Origin: Schoenoplectus triqueter
Taxonomy: Eukaryota; Streptophyta; Magnoliopsida; Poales; Cyperaceae
NCBI GenBank assembly: GCA_964058805.1
Contig: CAXKVV010000381.1
Coordinates: 1-54,221 of the forward strand
Direction: 5' to 3'
Length of the DNA: 54,221 nucleotides
Numbering within the stretch: position 1 is the first letter of the stretch; every line of letters begins with the position of its first letter. The notes beneath the pieces are model-generated. The model did not search any database, was not told where the DNA came from, and worked only from the letters and a program-made list of their open reading frames with translations. The position numbers were made by a program, and so were the translations under genes. Of the stretch, positions 15,101 through 25,389 are shown piece after piece.

Positions 15101-15773
15101 TTTAATTTTTCTGGGTTTGCACGGGTTCACGGGTCGGGTCGGGTCTAGCACGGATTTTTTTTTTTTTAAATTTGTCCGCGTCCTTGTTAGACCCATCAGT
15201 TCTAACGGATCACGATTTTAACGGATTGAATCATAAGTCGGGACAGATCGGATCGTGGCCACGGATTCGACGGATCAGTTCTGACCCGTCCGGATTTTTT
15301 TACAACTCTACCTACATATTTTTATTAACCTTTTGAATTAAAAAAAAATGGCATCTACTTTGGTTGATTTTACGCAAGTACTTCCTAGATACGAAGAGAG
15401 GACGAAAGAGAGAGAAAAAGCTGCTCTAATTAAGTCCCCTCCGGAATTCTTTTTAGATATACCCCTATAAAACGTTGAAATAGAAGAGTACCCTGAAAAT
15501 TTATCAGGTGGCCTGTCGTATAGCCTGGCGATCGTGGCCCCAAAAACATACCAGTACCAGTAGGAAGATATTTCATTTCGGAAAGATCTGAAAATTGAAC
15601 GCATACATGCTTTCACCTTCAAATAGCGAAACAAAATACAAACAATCTATACCTTCAACTGGGTCTGTTGTCGCTTGAGCAGTCGTCTTTCCGGCATTAT
15701 ACAAGATTGCGAGGCTTAGGAGAAGTATCATCATCTTCATCCCCAAGCGCTTCATCAGTGGAGAGAGTAGCAT
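188..15773 (-). CDS. LRR-malectin receptor-like Ser/Thr kinase (LRR-VIII-2), 3' part off the window
   Basis: Plasma-membrane receptor kinase of the At1g56130/At1g56140 type. Exons read on the minus strand: 15773-15653, 11018-10826, 10274-10203, 9998-9927, 9814-9743, 9612-9541, 9449-9378, 9290-9216, 8948-8880, 4672-4598, 4379-4308, 4205-4134, 4035-3970, 3863-3795, 3469-3425, 3322-3258, 3028-2918, 2778-2504, 1731-1530, 1429-1271, 657-539, 398-188. All have AG/GT borders and join in frame to 786 residues; the family is usually about 1000. Seen: signal peptide 1-33 (core MMILLLSLAILY); Cys-rich N-cap; about 12 LRRs (105-415), mostly one per 72-nt exon; malectin domain about 430-623; transmembrane segment about 642-664; Gly loop GEGGYG at 707-712; catalytic Lys in VAVK at 728. 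The HRD and DFG exons lie beyond base 1. The start at 15773 puts the signal peptide at the N-terminus; an in-frame ATG at 15884 would add a basic leader and is less likely. Ligand unknown. Confidence 0.95.
5112..5394 (+). pseudogene. Copia fragment A: C-terminal end of RNase H
   Basis: An open frame ends at 5394 with the C-terminal signature of Ty1/copia RNase H: a VHIKRKYHVIRELV-like block corresponding to the usual KHI-x-HFIRE segment, then a TDSLTKPLS block and a final RDWL. Gag, protease, integrase, reverse transcriptase and most of RNase H are missing. A polypurine tract (AAGTGGGAGA) and a TGTTAG long-terminal-repeat start follow at once, fixing orientation and family. Dead fragment inside kinase intron 9. 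Confidence 0.85.
5469..6990 (+). repeat. Probable long terminal repeat of copia fragment A
   Basis: Begins with TGTTAG directly after the polypurine tract. The stretch has no coding frame and ends in a leader-like region before the reverse transcriptase of fragment B begins. The right boundary is uncertain: I could not find a clear CA end or a TGGTATCAGAGC-like primer binding site. A stretch near 5705-5860 is echoed at about 32215-32340. Confidence 0.6.
7019..8318 (+). pseudogene. Copia fragment B: reverse transcriptase and RNase H, disrupted
   Basis: Encodes much of a Ty1/copia Pol. The N-side begins in the HEETFALVAK block at 7022, followed by LDVKNIFLYGDL, the SLYGLKQS block and the reverse-transcriptase core YVDDIV near 7370. 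The RNase H part follows (SWRSKKQNVVARS-like near 7935, EAEYRAMA, and LYCDNKAA near 8078), closing with VFTKGLN. Stops and frame breaks near 7425, 7440, 7646, 7843 and 8126 split it into short frames. Gag, protease and integrase are absent, so the element is 5'-truncated and cannot be autonomous. It has its own RNase H end, distinct from fragment A, so two elements are present. Confidence 0.9.
8336..8527 (+). repeat. Probable 3' long terminal repeat of copia fragment B
   Basis: Follows the polypurine tract GAGAGGGAG, starts TGTTTAATATTTG and includes a duplicated AATATTTTGTATTAATTAGA-like block. It ends near TTTACATTTCA. No matching 5' copy is in the window. The right end is approximate. Confidence 0.6.
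11972..12249. repeat. Possible tiny CACTA-like element
   Basis: Starts CACTACTACAG and ends with GTAGTCGTAGTG, whose complement begins CACTACGACTAC. Inside is an AACAACGG/CAACTGTTG motif like CACTA subterminal repeats. I could not match a 3-bp target duplication (ACT against TTA), so the boundaries are tentative. Confidence 0.3.
12471..12960. repeat. Diverged direct duplication in intron 1
   Basis: The block starting GTCCTCATAAGTTTGTT at 12471 recurs at 12754, an offset of 283 bases, and runs for roughly 200 bases in each copy. A GTACTTACGCAAAAAAAGCTGG-like string lies before copy 2 and again near 13780. The surroundings (12440-13170) are rich in GGTCCGG and CCCGACCCGACCC motifs, as in the degraded hAT-type repeats elsewhere in the window. 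Confidence 0.6.
14799..15310. mobile_element. Non-autonomous hAT-like element with 8-bp target duplication
   Basis: 512 bp flanked by identical 8-bp direct repeats CCTACATA (14791-14798 and 15311-15318). Ends are TAGTGTATTAG and ACAACTCTA, a degenerate inverted pair. The interior is dominated by GGGTCGGGTC-type motifs and encodes nothing. The target length fits hAT. It sits in intron 1 of the receptor kinase. Confidence 0.75.
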
Positions 15774-15976
15774 CGCTCTCTCTGTTTCTCTGCGAAGATC
15801 CTCCGTGTCTCTCTTTTCTCTTTTTGTTCGGTTTGATTGAAAGCTTGTGAGTAGTTGGTGAGGTTTGGAAAAAGGAAACCACAAAAAGAAGCTGTCTCTC
15901 CTTCTGAGCGGGCGGGAGATATGATAGTATCATATTTATTTGTGCAACTGTGCGCTGCATCAAGTCATTTAGGTCG
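15774..15976 (-). promoter_or_regulatory. 5' leader and proximal promoter of the receptor kinase
   Basis: About 200 bases between the start codon and a short transposable element. In transcript sense it is purine-rich (AGAGAGACACGGAGG-like) and looks like a 5' leader. I see no convincing TATA box in this short interval. AT-rich TATAAAAATATATAAAAA-like sequence on the minus strand lies at about 16005-16035, inside the adjacent element. Confidence 0.45.
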
Positions 15977-16556
15977 AAGGGTGTCAATGTTTTACTATTA
16001 TATTTTTTATAATTATTTTTATATATTTTTATTTATTAAAATTACACTTATTCACATTTTATGAGACTATTTTTATTTGTTTAAATAAACTGATAACAAA
16101 ACGATACCGGATACAAATGAATAAAATAAATATAATAATTAATTTTATCATCATTCATTGAAAAACATCCAAACTCATTCTTTTCATATAAATGCACCTT
16201 TATTTATTAATATAAAATTGAAATATAAATTATAATTAAGTAGTTTTAACTTTAAAAAAAGAAATTAATTTACAAGAATCAAAGTAATTAATTTTGTATT
16301 GAAACAAAGCTAATTATTAGATAACATAATTATATTTAAATAATAAATTATTTTTTTAATAATTTATCCTATAGAGTAATATGTACGAAATGATTTTTAT
16401 CCATAGACATACTCATATCAGTACTTATATACTTATAATCTTTTTTATTCATACCTATATCAATTAAGTTAACGAAAAATATTTGTATTCATATTCATTT
16501 TATCGAATGTGATACATATCAGATAAATGAGTAAAAGAATATCATTGACAACCCTA
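15977..16556. mobile_element. Short hAT-like element upstream of the receptor kinase
   Basis: The left end reads AAGGGTGTCAATG. The right end complements to TTAGGGTTGTCAATG, an inverted pair with a one-base indel. These ends resemble those of the intact hAT at 33025-37896 (TAGGGGTGTCAA). The interior is AT-rich with no coding frame. I could not confirm a target duplication, so this is an old copy or its borders are slightly off. Confidence 0.55.
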
Positions 16557-17612
16557 AAGTCAGTCAAGCTAGAACAATAGTTAAAAAAATAAAAAATAAA
16601 AGATAAGGTTGCGTCATTGTTTTAAAATACGTCTGCATGACCGCATATGCGTCCCGCTTATGTTTATACGGTGTGATACCGCAAACATAAGAGTATGCAT
16701 CCGTATATTCAATAGTGCGCTATATTATTTTAATTTTTTTATCGTGTTAAGTTTATAAAATTAATCATATGATATATTTCATGCAAAAAAATTAAAATTA
16801 TATTAATATCTTATTATATTTTTATATTAAAATTATTTAAAATAAATTATTAACTTAAATATTTTAAGAACTCCACATATATAATTCATATATTAAACAG
16901 TGATGAAATAAATACATCCGTTGCATATACACAGTGATGAATCAGATACATATCTTAATATGCTTTTTAAAACCTCCTGCAATATAGTTTGTACCGTGCG
17001 CCTCTTCAAGTCTTTCCTTTGCATTATATACAAAGAAAACGAAAGGATGGTGCTTTTGCATTTGGACAGGAATGTGTAGTGTAAAACAGAAAAATGCGTC
17101 TATTTGGCAACCACAAATTTGCAAGAAATAAACAGGTATCAAAATTAGTAACGTTAATATTTTGCAGATATGTTTACTATAATAGTGTATTGTATATATC
17201 TTCTGTATACATTTTGCATAATTTGAGAATAATTTTGTCGTATATTACGTGTCGATGAAATTGAAACGCTATTTTTTCCAAGTTCCTCGATAGATGACTA
17301 AAATGTTTCAAATTTTACCGAATTTGAATTTGATAGGTATAAGGGTTATATATGAAAGAAATATTCTCCATAATTCTTTGATAATTACTTGTATGGTTGT
17401 CGCAATTTACAAAATATTTATCGTCGATAATATCATATAATTCATATTAATTCCATAAAGTAGGAGGAATTTCGCACAGCGGAGTTCACGCACCAGCGAA
17501 GTGCTGAGTTCTGATGCAACTTAGTTTTCCTATTGGCTCACGAAAAGCAGAATTCTTATTCTCTGTTGCGGACAATCTCAAAATTAAATTGTTTTGGCGA
17601 TTGAACGTCGTG
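16557..17612. other. Intergenic, no gene seen
   Basis: AT-rich sequence with only short frames. A patch at 16610-16700, with TTTTAAAATACGTCTGCATG and repeated CGCAT/GCGT motifs, looks like a degraded repeat. Nothing else is supported. Confidence 0.5.
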
Positions 17613-17620
17613 TCCAATAG

Positions 17621-18267
17621 TAGGGCTGCACAAAAAAGCTCGGGCTCGTGGCTCAGTTCGGGCTCGGATCGGGTTCGAGCTAATCTGGCTCGAGCTAAAA
17701 TGACTCGAGCTAATTTGGCTCGATAGTTAAATGAACCGAGTTTGAGTTGGGATCGGCTCGGCTCGTGGCTCGACTCAGCTCGAATAAAAAATAGTTTTTA
17801 TAAATTTTTTTTGCCGAACTCTAATCCGATAACTCATCTCTCATCATCTCTCACCATCTCACCGTGTTAGCGGCTTAAAGACGTCTCTTGCTCGCTCGTA
17901 ATTAGATTCGTATATCTGACTCGATAGTTTTTTGTTGGTCCGTCCATTCAAATTAATGCAGCGAATATGTCATTGAAAAAAATAGTTTGTTGATATAACA
18001 ATTTTGTACCAATTCTCATACAAATCTTCTAGATATACCAACTTTATAGTTTGTAAATGTATTAAATCTAAATATCAAATTGAGTCAACGCACATGCATT
18101 GGCTCGTGAGCCAGCTTGCGAGCTAGCTCGAATAGTAACGAGCCGAGTTTGAGCTAGGTTTTTCAGCTCGAACCGTTTCACGAGCTTGACTCGGCTCGAC
18201 TCGAATTTTCATGAGCCGAGCTTGAGTTAAGCCCAGCTCGGCTCGACTCGACTCGTTTGCAGCCCTA
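17621..18267. mobile_element. Non-autonomous hAT element, perfect ends and target duplication
   Basis: 647 bp bounded by the perfect 10-bp inverted repeats TAGGGCTGCA and TGCAGCCCTA, and by identical 8-bp target duplications TCCAATAG (17613-17620 and 18268-18275). Both subterminal regions are packed with GGCTCGAGCT/GAGCCGAG motifs on either strand, a likely array of transposase-binding sites. There is no coding capacity. Its ends differ from those of the intact hAT, so it belongs to a different subfamily. Confidence 0.9.
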
Positions 18268-18275
18268 TCCAATAG

Positions 18276-19385
18276 TATAGTTAGTGACATTTCACTGCCT
18301 TAAAAAGATTGTGGGTTCAAACCCAAGTTGAGAGAAAATATTAACACCTTAAAAAAATATATGTCAGATCGGAGAGCGTACAATAAAAAAATTATTTCGA
18401 TGATTGATAATTTGATAGTGGCTGTCAAAATAAGATGATGAAGAGCCTTAGTAAAGCATCATTGACTCACTTAACCCGGAACAAGTCAAGTGAATAAGTA
18501 CAATGAGAAAAAAAGTAGAATGTGACGTGAGAATATAACACATGTAAATGAAAACAAAAACAATAATAGTATCTGATGTGAGAATATAACTCATATAAAT
18601 AAAAAAACAGGAATAAATAATTAATAGTGATAATAATAATTATTATTATGGTAATGAAATTCTTTACGACAAATGGTAGTATAAATGATTTTTTATGTAG
18701 TAGACAAAAAATCTGCTATTAATTTTCAGTAAATCAAAATAAAAAGAGTTGATACAAAATAGAAGAAAGATAAAAAAATGATGAAAAGAAGAGAAATAAA
18801 AGTAGAAATAGAAATACAAGCACAAACATATCTTTTAAATAAATAAAAAGTAAAATAAAAAATAAAAAGAAGGTTGTGAGCTTGATTGTTGCTCCATCCG
18901 AGCTTTTCATGGGAGTCTGAACATCTGTGATGAACCTGTGAAGATGGACTGCAGTGTACAGTGCGAGGAGGATATAACACAGTATAAATGATTGAAAAAA
19001 AAAATATTGAAAAATTTAACAATTATCACAAAAAAAAAAAACTTTTTTTTGTGCAACATCAACATGTACGAGTACTTAATATGTATACAGCCTCAAAATT
19101 AAATTGTTTTGGTGATTGATGGTCGCTATCAAATAGGAGGATAGAAGAGTATTAGTGTAGCATTATTGACTCGCAAAGACCGAAGATAACTCATATGAAT
19201 GTTTTTGTAACTAAAGATGAGATAGTTACAAACTCTGGAATTTTAAATGTTCATAATTGATTTTATTGGGATTTCAAACTTGTGAACATATAAGATAGTC
19301 TTTTATCACTGGATCAAAGATTAATTCTCAACTCATACATATGTTAGTACAAGAGAAAAGAAAATTAATATGTTAATAGTAGTAT
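18276..19385. other. Intergenic, AT-rich, no gene seen
   Basis: Poly-A/T rich DNA with short low-complexity frames only. Two patches resemble each other: 18401-18470 (GATGATTGATAATTTGATAG...) and 19100-19170 (GTGATTGATGGTCGC...). They may be remnants of one repeat. Confidence 0.4.
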
Positions 19386-19389
19386 GAGA

Positions 19390-19830
19390 AATAACACGAC
19401 ACCATTTACAATGTGGAGCAACTAAAATATTAGTTGCAATAGATATATATCATAGCATTAGAATGAACTCACAACAAAGAGAATTTTTTGTCAGTTGTTG
19501 CAATATCTCCGTAGCAATAGGTAGACAACCATACCATTAGTTACAACTTTCAAGTATATTACAACATAACCATAGTTATGATAATACTGTGGTAATAGTT
19601 CTATTGCTACCAAATAGATAGTTGCATTCATGCATTTCTCACAACAAAAATATGATGGAAAAACATAGTTTTTTTTGCAACAATACTGTCATAGTTTTTT
19701 TGCAACTATACTGTCGTTGCAAGTAGTTCATTTATGCAACAAATACTTGGTCCCAAGCATGAGTAGATGACATGTATTAATAAACTGTTGCAACTATTTT
19801 TCTCGTTGCAAGTAACAAATCTAATTCAAT
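19390..19830. repeat. Array of GTTGCAA-type motifs, CACTA-like subterminal region
   Basis: Many copies of GTTGCAA/TTGCAAC and CATAGTT/AACTATG-type motifs occur on both strands, for example near 19430, 19495, 19690, 19720 and 19790. Dense, degenerate, bidirectional short motifs are typical of CACTA subterminal regions. I see no intact CACTA terminus, so the element is truncated or decayed. Confidence 0.45.
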
Positions 19831-20109
19831 GATGGATGTTTCACATGAGGTTCATTTGAGCCATTGAATTATTTTAATTGATGGTATGCAACAATTAATA
19901 AATTCAAGCTAACAAATAATTTTTTCTTATATTAGAAGGATGCTATTATTGATCAATAATGTAATTATAACTACGATCTAAATTAAAAGGCGGTTCAAAG
20001 AAAGGCTTCCATAATTAATATTTTAAACATCCAATTTTACATCGATCATTAAAAGAAACTATCAAAATACATAACAATTTCATTCCTATGATTGATGTTA
20101 ACTGATCCC

Positions 20110-20815
20110 TTGCATTTTCTTCTCCTAATAATCAGACAGCTTCTCCAGTAAGCCCTTGTCATTCTCATCTAAAAAGAAATCGCTCAATACATTATATGTT
20201 CAGATAAAAGTAATAGTTCTTAAGTATAACTCCAAGATTAACAAGCACTACAACTGAATTATAATTAAATTGCTTTTAAAAACATCCTTTAAGAATATTT
20301 GCACAGCTAAAGCTAATAAAATCATAAATCTTTTTTATGAATATTTGTTTGGTTCAGGACCTACTAATCAGAACATTAGATGTAAGAGATTGGTTAATAA
20401 ATATTTCTCACAAAAATTAAACTTGTAACATATGTACAACTCAAGAAATTCAGAGAAAATTTTATTGCTATGATACATTTTACATGGATATACAGCAGGT
20501 GAATTTAACGGCACAACAAAAAGAGAGGGAAAAAAAGATAATGTTTTTTCATCAAGCATTTTGGGGCAAGCTTGTTAGTTGTTGAGTAAAGCTTTATTTC
20601 GCACATATCAGACAAATTTATAGTCTCTCCACACATGTAATGTCATTTCTAAGAAAGCAAAAAATATGTAATTATAATAGTTCAACCCTAAATTCTAAAG
20701 CTGACAACAAATAAATATTTTTTATCCTTTTCATCTGCAATGATTTCTTCAGCACCTCCATTGTAAAATTTAGTCAAGAATTATAAATCCTTCTCGCCCA
20801 TCTGATACATTCTGA
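20110..20815 (-). pseudogene. Exon-like relics of an unrecognised gene
   Basis: On the minus strand, an acceptor-like TTTTTAG near 20173 precedes a frame reading ENDKGLLEKLSDY then stop. About 600 bases upstream, after an acceptor-like CTTTCAG near 20815, a frame with one stop reads FLTKFYNGGAEEIIADEK. Codon content looks protein-like, but I do not recognise the product. This may be a gene relic or a fragment captured by a transposon. Low confidence. Confidence 0.25.
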
Positions 20816-21539
20816 AAGCAAACTATAATTTTATTTGAACAAAAAAATAAATAATCAAGATTGATTTCATAATTCATTTCAAGCAACATTTACATGATTG
20901 GATGCGTTCACAGTTAATTTATTTTTCTGGTACCAAAGCATTATACGCTGGTAATGATTTTGCTATAACCCAAAAAGCCACCAAATACTCACTTTAAAAC
21001 TGAAAAAGATAACCAAAATATTATAGTTGTTCACATAATGTAACCTATTTATATGTTGCAAATAAAAATCCCCAGCGTATATAAATATTTATCATGAATA
21101 CCCCTAAACAAATTTTCTGCATAAAACATATTAACATAGTTCAACCAGGCAATACTTAAGTCTCAAATTATCATAAATTTTATGGAAATAAATAAATTAC
21201 CTTCCGATTGTAAACATGAACACGTCTTGCACGACGTGTTAGACGTGTCATTTGTTTTAAATGTATGTATTCAAATTTTTAAAATTTAAATATGTTAATA
21301 AATACACGTCTAAATATGCAAACGCGTATTAATTCATTATGTCCTGCATTGAACATGTCATGTATTGACACAACACAGACCTTTACCAATTCACTAGGTT
21401 GGACCATTTCACTTCATTTTCTTTTAATTAATGAACGTTTGAAATGTTCATTGGATTTGCATTGCTGATTGAGACATTATGGCTTGGTCATAAAGTCCGT
21501 ACATGATGATGGTTATTGGCTAATAATTGCTGCCCCCAC

Positions 21540-21790
21540 AGGTATAAACATCATCCAAATTCAACAATTTGACGATCACAATAGTTTTCTTTAAAGAAAA
21601 CTACAACTTTTTGCAGTTCTTGGTACCATTTTTCCTAGGTTGGATCTGTCACTGATGTCAGAATTTTAGTCAGATAGGTAAATTAAACATTAATTATAGC
21701 CAGAAACACAAGTGCTGGATATTATATTTGATCAATTTGATATGAAGCTTGGGCTGATTCAGAGGCGAGTAGGAGGCCAACCGTTTTGAC
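21540..21790. repeat. Non-coding duplicated block, copy 1
   Basis: A segment with GATCACAATAGTTTTCTTTAA, TAGGTTGGATCTG, GATGTCAGAATT and, further on, GATATGAAGCTT...CAGAGGCGAG has diverged counterparts at 25440-25500, 25720-25800 and 26205-26390. No coding frame is visible, so it looks like an old local duplication of non-coding DNA. Confidence 0.5.
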
Positions 21791-22209
21791 TGTTGCACGT
21801 ACTGCGGTATTAATTAAATAACTTCTTCAACTGTTGGAAACTTTGAAAAATGAAAATAGTTTAGAACTATCATCCTACTTACCAATCTTAATTTCTATAA
21901 AAAAAACATTCTACTCGCCAATTTGTAGCTCGATCGATATTAAGGACTCCCTGTGTGTTACTAAAAAAAGAACTTCCTATGTGCATTTATAATAAGTCTG
22001 TGGTTCTTTATCATTTATACTAAGTCTGTGGTTCTTCAATTTTAGTTACTTCATGGAGACTCACTGTTAACTCTGAAGTCAAAACAAACTATTTTGACTG
22101 TTCAGCCAACTATTTTGAATGAATCATTAACTAAAAATGAAAATGATATGAAAATAATCTCAAGCTTATACCGCAAAAAGGTCAGGCATTGAAAGAAAAA
22201 GCATTTTCT

Positions 22210-22370
22210 ACATTATTTAGAGGAGGACATTTTTTTCCAACAATAGTACTATAGTTTCAATATCGCCCCCCTCACTTTCAGATGTCATTATATATAGATA
22301 TATAGTTACAGTTGAGAATTTGAATATACAGGAAAATTATTTAGTTAGAACTTCAAAGGAAAAGGAACGG
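22210..22370. repeat. Direct duplication flanking the 22.5-24.0 kb element, left copy
   Basis: A block with GAGGAGGACATTTT, TAGTACTATAGTTT and TTAGTTAGAACTTCAAAGGA matches a diverged block at 24030-24180 in the same orientation, about 1.8 kb away. The two copies bracket the CACTA-like repeat. Confidence 0.6.
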
Positions 22371-22545
22371 AGTTGATTAGTCTTTGGTTTTGTAATGAAG
22401 ATAATATAATGAAAAATTCAATCAACTATTCTGTCGGGAATCATTAATTAATAATTAATGAAAATGATACGAAAATATCGCAAATAAATCAGTTAGCAAT
22501 TAAAACAAAAAATGACAAATTTCGTACACGGCGCGAAAAAAGTAA

Positions 22546-24025
22546 CACTAACGGTTTTTAAAGTAATTTATTAACGGTTTTGCAACCGTTAGTAATGGGA
22601 GGGTTAGAAAAGGTATAAGTAACCGTTAGAAAAAGAAGAGCGTTGGACGAACATTTGCTACGGATTTTAGCCAAGAATCGTTAGCAAAGGGTGCTGTGAA
22701 TTTTTTTTTTTAAGTTTTGCTAACGGTTTTTGTTAAAAATAATAAAAACTGTAAGAAAAGGGTGTTGCGAATTTTTTTGGAATTTTTATTAACGCTTTTT
22801 GTTAAAAAAAATCATTAGCAAAGGGTGTTGCGATTTTTTTTAGTTTTGCTAATGGTTTTTGCTAAAAAACTATCATCAAAGGGTGTTGTAATTTTTTTAA
22901 AAAATTTTGCTAACGACTTTTGTTAAAAACAGTTAGCAAAGGGTGTTGTGATTTTTTTTAATTTTTACTAATGGTTTTTTTTTCTAATAAACCATTAGCA
23001 AAGGGTTTTTGATTTTTTTTTAAATCTAAAATTTCATGAACCTAGATATAAAAAATTCGGCCACGTCCACGTGTAAACCGAAAATAATCAATTAATTTTC
23101 AAGACATAATTTGACTTGAAAAATAAAATAAATAAATAAATGAGATGGTGATCGAAATTGACATATATATAAATATATTTTCAACACAAAAGAAAACATA
23201 TCATATCATATGTAAACAAAATAAACATAACTTAAAGAAAAAACTCAACTTATGTAGTAATATGAAAACCTATATAATTTCTAAGAAAAAAAATCAAAGA
23301 GAAAACATAACTTATAAACTTCAAATGCGGTCAAGATGATATTTTTTAGCCTGGGAAATGGCCGCAATGCCTAAAAGCATTAATCCTGTAGATTTAATCG
23401 TAAGCTTTCTGTAGCCGCATAGCACGCCTCAATCGGAGTTTCCTATTAAAAGTTATGACCGTTTGAAGTTGAGATTGTCAGATTTTGGTTTTTATTTCTT
23501 CTGTCTCTTTTCTTCTTTCTCTCTCTGTCTCTCATCTTTCTTTTTATATATGAAAATGAATGACAAGAAGTTGGTAATCTATGGTATTTTAATTTTTGAA
23601 TTTTAATTTTTTGATCGTTGGATTGTGATGAACGAACGGTAAGATGAGTAATCTATAGGAGCAAATATTATTTGTGAGATGGGATATATTAGATTTTTTT
23701 GCACATGAATTTTACTAACGATTTTTTCTAAATAACCATTAACAAAACACAGTGCAAAAAGTTTTTCTAACGGTTTTTTATAAATAACCATTAGCAAAAT
23801 CCAGCGCCAAAATATTTGCTAATGGTTATTTATAAGAAACCGTTAGCAAAGCTTGTCTGATAATTTTTTACACTTTCTGACACATTTTTATAATTTTTTC
23901 TTCTTTCAAACCATTATAAAATAGTTGATTTTATTTTTTAAAATGATACCGCCTAATGTTACTAACGATTTTCACTAAAAATCGTTAGTAAATTGGTGTT
24001 AATAAAGCTCAATTGTGTTGTAGTG
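22546..24025. mobile_element. CACTA-like non-autonomous element with subterminal repeats
   Basis: The right end reads TTGTGTTGTAGTG, so its complement opens CACTACAACACAA, a classic CACTA terminus. The left end is less clear; a CACTAACGG occurs at 22546. Both sides (22546-23010 and 23690-24005) carry many copies, on both strands, of a motif close to TTGCTAACGGTTTTT/AACCGTTAGCAAAG, as in CACTA subterminal regions. The 23030-23690 core has no transposase frame. No 3-bp target duplication could be matched. Confidence 0.6.
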
Positions 24026-24029
24026 ATAC

Positions 24030-24180
24030 TTTATTTGAAGGAGGGCATTTTCTTGTAATAATGGTACTACTATAGTTTTTAATATTGTATTCCCTTTGTT
24101 TCAGACATAAATTGCTAAAGTCAAGGATTTGTATATAAAAGTTTTCTAGTTAGAACTTCAAAGAAAAAGGAGTGGAGTTA
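24030..24180. repeat. Direct duplication flanking the 22.5-24.0 kb element, right copy
   Basis: Counterpart of 22210-22370: shares GGAGGGCATTTTCTTG, TACTATAGTTTTTAATATTG and TAGTTAGAACTTCAAAGAAA with it at corresponding places. No coding capacity. Confidence 0.6.
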
Positions 24181-25028
24181 CCACTTAACAGTTCAGTTGC
24201 ATAAGATAAATTATTTTAGCTGGAATATTGGAAAAGGAGAGCTTGAGCTCATTCATTATTACAATATGATAACAAAACTAAGAAGAGTAATGATTTATCA
24301 ATGTCCAATTGTTACTGAATGGAAAGTGCTAAAAACATATTTTTTAATTTTTTAATTTTCTTTAAGAAGTATCAGTTGTTCGCTAGACTTCATTTTTGCA
24401 TTTTTTTTAACTTCAAATGTAAAATTGAATATCTTGTTCTAAAATAAAAAAAAAGTAAGGACGCGATCCTTGCTTCTTTTTTCTCCAAAAAAAAATCCAA
24501 TTGATAAATGAATCTTCAGCAGTGAAAATTTGTTGGTGGCTATTGATAAATGAGTATAATAATCTATCCATAGAATTTTTTATAAGATGGGAGTTGTCAG
24601 CAGAACGTCATGATACTATTAATCAAAATGATATAAGAAAATGACTTTAAGGTTTATATTATTTCATAAATCTGCAAAACGATAGTCGACCAAACATACA
24701 CAAATCTAGACATGCCTCGATGCAATCTAGATTTAAGTATTGAAATAATCAATCAATTTTTAATCTCGCTCTATTTGATCAGAATAGAATCAAATATAAA
24801 TATAAATATAAACTATAAAAAATGTCGGGGCTTGTATCAGAAGCTAGACCAATCATTCAGTGTATGGTGAATTATTTTATTAGTTAGACCCTTTTTGGAG
24901 AAAAATACCTCAATTAAATGTGTGTTAAAATGCTCTGATACTACAAGTCCAAGCATATCGGCAACATAGGAAACAAGTCATGTAAAACAGGACCAACCCA
25001 AAAACATAACAAAATCCCTCTGCACCTT
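24181..25028. other. Intergenic, no gene seen
   Basis: AT-rich sequence without a usable frame or a recognisable repeat boundary. Confidence 0.4.
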
Positions 25029-25030
25029 GA

Positions 25031-25140
25031 ATGGCACGGCACACTACTACACAATCTGTCAGTATTAAAGGTGGAATTACTATAAAAGGTTTTAATAGTC
25101 TAATACTGTCAGTGATGTCAGTATTAGACTATTAGACTCA
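25031..25140. repeat. Possible truncated CACTA terminus
   Basis: Begins CACTACTACACAATCTG and is followed by repeated GTCAGTATTA and TAGACTATTAGACT motifs on both strands. This looks like a CACTA end plus the start of its subterminal repeats. No partner end was found. Confidence 0.35.
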
Positions 25141-25389
25141 GATCTCAGGCAGAGATAGGGGTGCTGTGGCCTGTGGGGTGGGTCTGATACCCTCGTAATT
25201 TATAAAAATTAATAGAAATTATTATTTTTTTTGCTTATATTAATATAATATTTAGGTACTGAACATTTCTCATAATTTTATTTTAAATATATAAATTATT
25301 CAATCAAATTCTTGGCACGTTCAAGTTTAAATTCTAATTCTGCTCGAGACTCAAATAATGAAACAAATTGAGGTTTAGGACGAGAAATT

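Larger units (their letters stand above)
11019..15652. other. Intron 1 of the receptor kinase (4634 bp)
   Basis: Lies between the signal-peptide exon and the N-cap exon. It carries a hAT-like element (14799-15310), a diverged direct duplication (12471-12960) and a possible CACTA-like end at 11972. The remainder is AT-rich sequence in which I see no exon. Confidence 0.85.

Noticed and set aside
188..15773. Receptor kinase as a pseudogene because of the transposon load
   Set aside because: All 22 visible exons have canonical borders, join in frame and keep the key domains. Only the off-window part is untested.
15668..15850. Ser-rich plus-strand frame
   Set aside because: It is the antisense of the receptor-kinase signal-peptide exon.
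15573..15884. Upstream in-frame ATG at 15884 as the receptor-kinase start
   Set aside because: It would put 37 basic residues in front of the signal peptide; the ATG at 15773 places the hydrophobic core properly.
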